Assembly: GCA_021732545.1 (NCBI GenBank)
Contig: JAKFUW010000042.1
Location: 1-10,603 of the forward strand
Direction: 5' to 3'
From: Alphaproteobacteria bacterium
GTDB lineage: Bacteria; Pseudomonadota; Alphaproteobacteria; Rickettsiales; UBA3002
Length of the DNA: 10,603 nucleotides
Shown here: piece by piece, positions 7,027 through 10,603 of the stretch
Position numbering within the stretch: the first letter of the stretch is position 1
Layout of the letters: the number at the start of each line of letters is the position of its first letter
Notes under the pieces: model-generated
Seen by the model: only the letters and a program-made list of their open reading frames with translations
Told to the model about the DNA's origin: nothing
Database searches by the model: none
Program-made: the position numbers and the translations under genes

Positions 7027-7225
7027 CGCATTCTAAAATGCTATCTTCATCGAATACATATTCCACCACAGCATAGGGGGGTCCGTTATACCAACTCGGG
7101 TCGTTTGGATATTCATCCAAACAGATTGCGACGATAACTCTGCTTCCTTTATCTGTACAACGCCATCGTTTTTTACCACAAGTAAACTCTATCCCTATAT
7201 AAAAATCTTTATGTTCTAGCTCCAT
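7007..7225 (-). CDS. Small conserved-looking protein of unknown function
   Basis: A 72-aa protein with no signal peptide or membrane segment. Its motifs are HKDFYIGIEF, CGKKRWRCTDKGSRVIVAI and DPSWYNGPPYAVVEYVFDEDS. I recall similar uncharacterised proteins in proteobacteria (RWRCTD...NGPPYAV...FDE), but no function. It contains three cysteines and many aromatic and acidic residues, and the pattern suggests a small beta-sheet fold. The ATG at 7225 overlaps the end of the four-helix-bundle gene by 17 bp and has GGAG 8 nt upstream inside that gene, so translation is coupled. The final residues ELITDA and the stop are written by the inverted repeat, so the C-terminus may be foreign to the family. 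A partner role with the four-helix-bundle protein is inference from coupling. Confidence 0.75.
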   Translation of the reverse strand: MELEHKDFYIGIEFTCGKKRWRCTDKGSRVIVAICLDEYPNDPSWYNGPPYAVVEYVFDEDSILECELITDA

Positions 7226-7646
7226 TTGCGAGGCTCCGCTTCAGTCCATTCAGCATCATCCCAATTTCTTTTATTTCTCGAAAGAGGGAGTCTATGTGAG
7301 ACGCCTCAAGAAATCCCAAATCACAAGCTATTTCAAGTTGAGTTTCCAATTCATTTAACGAGCCATAGGCGATGTCTAAAAATCTTATAAATTCTTTACT
7401 TGATCGAGCGTGCCCCTCTGCGATATTAGATGGTATGGAGACCGTACAACGTCGCATCTGATTGGTAAGACCGTATATCTCTTCTTTTGGGAACAGGGCT
7501 GTAACCTTATACATTTCAATGACTAGTTTCTTTGCACGCTGCCAAACCTTCAGTTCTTTATAGCCTTTTGTGATGACTACAGCGTCATTTTCCTGAAAAC
7601 TGATGTCTGACAACTGATAACTTTCCGCTACTGGCACGCCAAACAT
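7209..7646 (-). CDS. Four-helix-bundle protein (S23 / 23S rRNA IVS family)
   Basis: A 145-codon frame. Residues ~30-145 match the four-helix-bundle family first found in intervening sequences of 23S rRNA (TIGR02436-like). The signatures are YKELKVWQRAKKLV, FPKEEIYGLTNQMRRC, SIPSNIAEGHARSSKEF, and IAYGSLNELETQL followed by EIACDLGFL. The fold is also that of Avd from diversity-generating retroelements, and members are thought to bind nucleic acid; the cellular role is unknown. The start is uncertain. The ATG at 7646 lies inside the end of nrdA (19-bp overlap), and the residues after it (SYQLSDISFQ) are translated inverted repeat. A TTG at 7613 is the only other start before the conserved core. 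The gene is AT-richer than nrdA and nrdB and is bounded by inverted repeats, so it was probably inserted. Confidence 0.88.
   Translation of the reverse strand: MFGVPVAESYQLSDISFQENDAVVITKGYKELKVWQRAKKLVIEMYKVTALFPKEEIYGLTNQMRRCTVSIPSNIAEGHARSSKEFIRFLDIAYGSLNELETQLEIACDLGFLEASHIDSLFREIKEIGMMLNGLKRSLANGART
7598..7622. repeat. Inverted repeat, nrdA side of the inserted cassette
   Basis: Partner of 7002-7026 (21/25 matches). Its outer end is 5 bp past the nrdA stop codon. Related short units (CTGAAAACTG, CTGACAACTG) occur side by side here, the type of degenerate CTGA/CAGT repeat I recall around four-helix-bundle genes in other genomes. No target-site duplication is obvious outside the repeats. 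Confidence 0.85.
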
Positions 7647-9421
7647 TCTTCATAGGTGCTTTCTTGTTTGTTTTTCAGGCTCATTTCCAGCTGGATGGCG
7701 GGCACTTTATGCGATATTTTATCCGCACGCTGCATCGAGGATGAACGGCAATAATAGAGGCTCTTCATGCCTTTTTTCCATGCCATATAATGCAGGCCAT
7801 GTAAATCGCGTTTGTGAACATCGGCAGGCAAGAAAATATTCACCGATTGCGCCTGACACACATAGGGCGTGCGGTCAGCGGCATGTTCAATCACCCAACG
7901 CTGATCCATCTCGTAAGCCGTTTTGAATACTAGTTTTTCAGCTTCATCGAGGAACTCCAGATGCTGCACCGAACCTTCATGGGTGGTGATCGATGACCAG
8001 ATCTCTTCATTATCGAGGTCTTTGTCGGCAAGCAATTGTTTGAGGTAACGGTTACGCACTTGGAATGAACCCGACAAGGTTTTTTGCGTGAAGGCATTGG
8101 CCGCATAAGGCTCAATACCGGGTGAGGCGTTGTTGGTGATGATGGAAATGGATGCAGTCGGTGCAATCGCCATTTTGTTCGAAAAACGCTCCATCGCGCC
8201 GCATTCGGCAGCATCTGGGCACGCACCACGCTCCTCGGCCAGCACTCGCGAGGCAGCATCCGCACCTTTGCGAATATGCTCAAACATTTTCTTGTTCCAC
8301 ACCTTTGCCATCACCGATTCAAACGGAATCATTTTTGATTGCAGATAAGAGTGAAAACCCATCACACCCAAACCGACTGACCGCTCACGCATGGCAGAAT
8401 ATTTCGCGCGGTGCATCGAATCGGGTGCGGTATCGATAAAATCTTGCAGCACATTATCCAAAAAGCGCATCACATCTTCGATGAATCCTGCATCGTCTTT
8501 CCATTCATCATAGGTTTCCAGATTCAGCGACGACAAACAGCACACCGCTGTGCGGCTCGCACCCAGATGATCGAACCCTGTTGGCAAGGTAATCTCGCTG
8601 CACAGATTCGACATTTTAACTGTGAGGCCTAGTTCTTTGTGATGCTCAGGGATCGCACGATTGACCGCATCGATGTAAATAATATAAGGCTCGCCGGTTT
8701 CAACCCGAGCCGTCAGCAATTTCGCCCACAGTGCACGCGCATCCACGGTTTCAATCACGGCTTTGTCTTTGGGGCTGAGCAGATTCCATTTCCCTCCCGT
8801 TTCCACCGCTTGCATAAAGTCATCGGTGATGGCCACACCGTGATGCAGGTTTAGCGCCTTACGATTCGGATCGCCGCCAGTAGGTCTGCGGATATCGATG
8901 AATTCTTCGATTTCGGGGTGCGAAATATCGAGATACACCGCTGATGAACCACGACGCAACGAACCTTGCGAAATGGCGAGCGTTAAAGAATCCTGCACGC
9001 GCACAAACGGCACCACGCCCGATGTCTTGCCATTGCGGCCGACTTTTTCGCCCAAAGAACGCAGATTGCCCCAATAAGAACCAATTCCGCCGCCACGTGA
9101 GGCCAGCCACACATTTTCGTTCCATAAATCGACAATACCCTGCAAGCTGTCTTCGGTCTCATTGAGAAAGCATGAGATTGGCAGGCCACGGCTGGTGCCG
9201 CCATTGCTCAAAATAGGGGTGGCGGGCATGAACCAGAGCTTGCTGATATAGCCATAAATGCGCTCGGCATGTTCTTGATTATCGCCATAAAAGGTGGCCA
9301 CGCGCGCAAATAAATCCTGATAGCTTTCGCCGGGCATCAGATAGCGATCAGATAGGGTCGCTTTCCCAAAATCGTTCAAATTAGAATCACGGCTGGAATC
9401 GGTTGTGACGGTCGTCAACAT
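7628..9421 (-). CDS. nrdA: Class Ia ribonucleotide reductase, alpha subunit (R1)
   Basis: A 597-aa catalytic subunit that reduces NDPs to dNDPs using the radical supplied by NrdB. Active-site residues by motif are: C84 (PISCFL) and C294 (AVCCLSSLN) as the redox pair; N272, C274 and E276 (SNLCSEITLP) as the radical site; Y556-Y557 (SLYYCRSSS) for radical transfer; and a C-terminal C593-x-x-C596 pair (ECLACQ) that would be re-reduced by thioredoxin or glutaredoxin. At ~600 aa it is much shorter than the ~760-aa enterobacterial form. It begins directly in the R1 N-terminal helical domain (LSDRYLMPGESYQDLFARVA), so the ATP-cone for dATP inhibition appears absent. The ATG at 9421, with AGGAG 8 nt upstream, is preferred over an in-frame start at 9493 that crosses repeat DNA. 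Upstream are two NrdR-like boxes. Confidence 0.96.
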   Translation of the reverse strand: MLTTVTTDSSRDSNLNDFGKATLSDRYLMPGESYQDLFARVATFYGDNQEHAERIYGYISKLWFMPATPILSNGGTSRGLPISCFLNETEDSLQGIVDLWNENVWLASRGGGIGSYWGNLRSLGEKVGRNGKTSGVVPFVRVQDSLTLAISQGSLRRGSSAVYLDISHPEIEEFIDIRRPTGGDPNRKALNLHHGVAITDDFMQAVETGGKWNLLSPKDKAVIETVDARALWAKLLTARVETGEPYIIYIDAVNRAIPEHHKELGLTVKMSNLCSEITLPTGFDHLGASRTAVCCLSSLNLETYDEWKDDAGFIEDVMRFLDNVLQDFIDTAPDSMHRAKYSAMRERSVGLGVMGFHSYLQSKMIPFESVMAKVWNKKMFEHIRKGADAASRVLAEERGACPDAAECGAMERFSNKMAIAPTASISIITNNASPGIEPYAANAFTQKTLSGSFQVRNRYLKQLLADKDLDNEEIWSSITTHEGSVQHLEFLDEAEKLVFKTAYEMDQRWVIEHAADRTPYVCQAQSVNIFLPADVHKRDLHGLHYMAWKKGMKSLYYCRSSSMQRADKISHKVPAIQLEMSLKNKQESTYEECLACQ

Positions 9422-9480
9422 GGGGCACTCTCCTGTGTGTGGTACTCGCTCTGCTTTTTTGGGGGTTCGCTCTGTGCTAA

Positions 9481-9511
9481 CACAACCGCTCACCCAAAAT
9501 CACAACCGCTC
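9481..9511 (-). repeat. Paired GAGCGGTTGTG direct repeats in the nrdA leader
   Basis: On the - strand GAGCGGTTGTG occurs twice, at 9511-9501 and 9491-9481, exactly 20 bp apart (about two helical turns). They lie 60-90 bp upstream of the nrdA ATG, downstream of the NrdR boxes. They could be binding sites for a dimeric regulator or part of the leader RNA. Confidence 0.6.
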
Positions 9512-9546
9512 GTACCGTCTGAAGTCTCAGATTTTTTTGTGTTATT

Positions 9547-9593
9547 TTTCTATATCTAGTCAATTTGTTCATTATGGATACTATATCTTGTGT
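9547..9593 (-). promoter_or_regulatory. Two NrdR-like boxes upstream of nrdA
   Basis: NrdR, the ATP/dATP-sensing repressor of ribonucleotide reductase genes, binds paired 16-bp sites resembling ACACWATATNTWGTGT, usually about three helical turns apart. On the - strand ACACAAGATATAGTAT (9593-9578) matches at 14 of 16 positions. TGACTAGATATAGAAA (9562-9547) matches at the core. They are 31 bp centre to centre. The first includes TATAGT, a good -10 hexamer, and the second overlaps TTGACT, a good -35 hexamer, so repression by promoter blocking is plausible. I could not fix one promoter with ideal spacing. NrdR itself is not in the window. Confidence 0.7.
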
Positions 9594-9710
9594 TTCACAA
9601 TCAAGCACTATTGTTGTGTTGGCGATGACTTTTTCACAGAATTGTGTTTTTTCAAAGAGATACAGCATGTTAAAATAAATACCTAAAGTTGTAATTTAAC
9701 GTTTTGACCT

Positions 9711-9727
9711 TAGTGCAGGTTGCACTA
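9711..9727. promoter_or_regulatory. Perfect operator-like dyad TAGTGCA-N3-TGCACTA
   Basis: Seven-bp arms at 9711-9717 and 9721-9727 are perfect inverted repeats with a 3-bp spacer. TTGACC (9704-9709) precedes it on the + strand, but I find no matching -10. The shape is typical of a site for a dimeric repressor; the regulator is unknown. Confidence 0.5.
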
Positions 9728-9800
9728 CCGATGCAAAAAGCAGTCTAGAATCATACCAGAAACATCGGCTAAATACCAGTCATTAGCGCTGTAGCTGTAT

Positions 9801-9828
9801 GTACCCACATAATCTAGTGGGTGGGTAC
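9801..9828. repeat. Perfect 8-bp dyad GTACCCAC / GTGGGTAC
   Basis: Arms at 9801-9808 and 9821-9828 enclose a 12-nt loop. An alternative pairing CCCAC (9804-9808) with GTGGG (9817-9821) uses overlapping bases, because GTGGG is repeated. No T-run follows on either strand, so it is not an obvious terminator. Confidence 0.6.
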
Positions 9829-9918
9829 GTCACGTCAATCGGGAAAGAATGTGTATATCACGATTCCAAAACGGCACAGCATTTTAAGAGTTTAACCCTG
9901 ATCGCCCACAGGCAGCAA

Positions 9919-9953
9919 GGTGGATAAGTCCGTTATGCACGCACTTGTCCACG
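9919..9953. promoter_or_regulatory. Cluster of three DnaA-box-like 9-mers
   Basis: TTATCCACC (- strand, 9927-9919), TTATGCACG (+, 9933-9941) and TTGTCCACG (+, 9945-9953) match the TTATNCACA consensus at 8, 8 and 7 of 9 positions within 35 bp. DnaA boxes regulate nrdAB in E. coli, but here they lie about 500 bp upstream of nrdA. There is no AT-rich unwinding element or replication gene beside them to argue for an origin. Confidence 0.4.
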
Positions 9954-10001
9954 GATGATTGGATAATCGGATGAAGAAAGAGTTTTTTACAATTAAACAA
10001 T

Positions 10002-10047
10002 TCCCCCGCAAGCAGGGGGATATTCCCTCCCCTATTTATGGGGGAGG
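10002..10047 (-). terminator. Double hairpin ending the HlyD-family gene
   Basis: Two GC-rich stems follow the adaptor stop codon on the - strand. CCTCCCC (10026-10032) pairs with GGGGAGG (10041-10047), and TCCCCC (10002-10007) pairs with GGGGGA (10015-10020). Past the second, the - strand reads AATTGTTTAATTG, a weak U-rich tail. Probably an intrinsic terminator. Confidence 0.6.
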
Positions 10048-10066
10048 AGCACAATCCGCTCATCCA

Positions 10067-10603
10067 TTATTGTTCGCGGAAGGCTCTGTTGAATGATTCG
10101 CGAATCGGGCTAATCAGATAGCCAAACATGGTGCGCTCACCGGTGATAATCAACACCTCGGCAGGCATGCCTGGCGATAACTTCACATTTTGAAGTTTTT
10201 CGAGCTCTTTTTCGCTGATAATAATCCGCGCAGAGAAATAGGTTTCACCCGTGCGCTGATCTTCAATCCGATCGGCCGACACCCCCACCACTTCACCATC
10301 AACAGGCGGTGTGGTGCGTGATTTATAGGCCGAAAGCCGAACGCGCGCGGTCATGCCCTTATGCACCACATCAATGTCTTGCGGCGACACTTTGGCTTCC
10401 ACCACCAACTGCTCATCGAAAGGCACAATATCCATAATCGGTTCATTGGGCGCAATCACCCCGCCAACGGTATGCACCTTCAGGCCCGTCACTTCACCCG
10501 CAATCGGTGAACGAATCACAATGCGGCTGACGATGTCTTGTGCGGAGCGCAACTGCTCAGACAGATCCGATAATTTGCTTTGCGTTTCTTTAAGTTCCTG
10601 CAC
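10067..10603 (-). CDS. HlyD-family type I secretion adaptor, C-terminal part
   Basis: At least 178 codons of the periplasmic adaptor (membrane fusion protein) that links an inner-membrane ABC exporter to an outer-membrane TolC-type channel. From the N-terminal side the visible part has the end of the coiled coil (ELKETQSKLSDLSEQLRSAQ), the second half of the lipoyl domain (IRSPIAGEVTGLKVHTVGGV), the beta-barrel (LVVEAKVSPQDIDVVHKGM), and the C-terminal signature SPGMPAEVLIITGERTMFGYLISPI close to the stop, as in PrtE/AprE-type adaptors. The gene runs off the right edge. The GTG at the edge is almost certainly an internal Val codon, so the start, the membrane anchor and the first lipoyl half are missing. 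The ABC transporter would be expected next to it beyond the window; the exported substrate is unknown. It ends 20 bp before a double hairpin. Confidence 0.92.
   Translation of the reverse strand: MQELKETQSKLSDLSEQLRSAQDIVSRIVIRSPIAGEVTGLKVHTVGGVIAPNEPIMDIVPFDEQLVVEAKVSPQDIDVVHKGMTARVRLSAYKSRTTPPVDGEVVGVSADRIEDQRTGETYFSARIIISEKELEKLQNVKLSPGMPAEVLIITGERTMFGYLISPIRESFNRAFREQ

Larger units (their letters stand above)
9694..10001. other. Gene-poor intergenic block
   Basis: No convincing protein gene, tRNA or rRNA is seen here. The block contains two dyads (9711-9727 and 9801-9828), a cluster of DnaA-like 9-mers (9919-9953) and a run of six Ts (9983-9988). A 42-codon open frame at 9799-9927 on the + strand has no ribosome binding site. 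A small RNA is possible but nothing marks it clearly. On the - strand, TATGAT (9755-9750) preceded by TGG could be an extended -10. Confidence 0.6.

Noticed and set aside
7209..7646. Diversity-generating retroelement accessory gene (avd)
   Set aside because: The fold family is the same, but there is no reverse transcriptase, template repeat or variable repeat in the window, and the sequence motifs fit the 23S rRNA IVS branch better.
9604..9619. A third NrdR-like box (AGCACTATTGTTGTGT)
   Set aside because: The two half-sites are one base out of register and the site is 26 bp from its neighbour, not the usual three turns.
9477..9668. A 63-codon frame on the - strand upstream of nrdA
   Set aside because: It covers the NrdR-like boxes and the direct repeats, has no Shine-Dalgarno and shows no protein-like motif.
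9799..9927. A 42-codon frame starting MYPHNLVGG on the + strand
   Set aside because: It begins inside a dyad, lacks a ribosome binding site and has no recognisable similarity; too short to support.
9919..9953. Chromosomal or plasmid replication origin
   Set aside because: Only three imperfect DnaA-like 9-mers, no AT-rich 13-mers, no iteron array and no replication or partition gene nearby.

Overview
The window is bacterial and probably alphaproteobacterial. The evidence is a short class Ia NrdA (597 aa) that appears to lack the N-terminal ATP-cone, a 68-aa cold-shock protein, a type I secretion adaptor, and a promoter ending in GCTACACT like many alphaproteobacterial ones. Base composition is mixed. 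Most genes look near 50% GC by eye, while the gene at 140-1165 and the two small genes at 7007-7646 are clearly AT-richer. I cannot name the genus.

Left part (1-2353, + strand): two genes each preceded by the same 73-bp sequence (71/73 identical), which ends exactly on the ATG of both. The first gene encodes a divergent ELM1-like (GT-B-like) protein. The second encodes a protein with three predicted membrane hairpins. The -10-like TACACT lies 6 nt before the ATG and there is no Shine-Dalgarno, so both mRNAs may be leaderless. A bidirectional terminator (2320-2353) closes this part.

Centre (2381-9421, - strand, transcribed right to left): nrdA, a four-helix-bundle gene, a 72-codon gene, nrdB, a 535-aa PIN-like protein, a CAT-type amino acid permease and a cold-shock gene. 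NrdA and NrdB together form an aerobic ribonucleotide reductase that makes dNTPs, and all the catalytic and metal-ligand residues I looked for are present. Two NrdR-like boxes 31 bp apart lie upstream of nrdA, as expected for this operon. The four-helix-bundle gene and its small partner sit exactly between nrdA and nrdB. They are bounded by imperfect 25-bp inverted repeats (21/25), so they look like a compact cassette inserted into an essential operon.

Right part (9422-10603): about 645 bp without a convincing gene. It holds the nrd control region, two perfect dyads, a cluster of DnaA-box-like 9-mers and the hairpins that end an HlyD-family secretion adaptor gene. That gene enters from the right edge on the - strand and only its C-terminal part is present.

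The two items most worth attention are the duplicated start-codon-anchored promoter on the left and the inverted-repeat-bounded two-gene cassette inside nrdAB.
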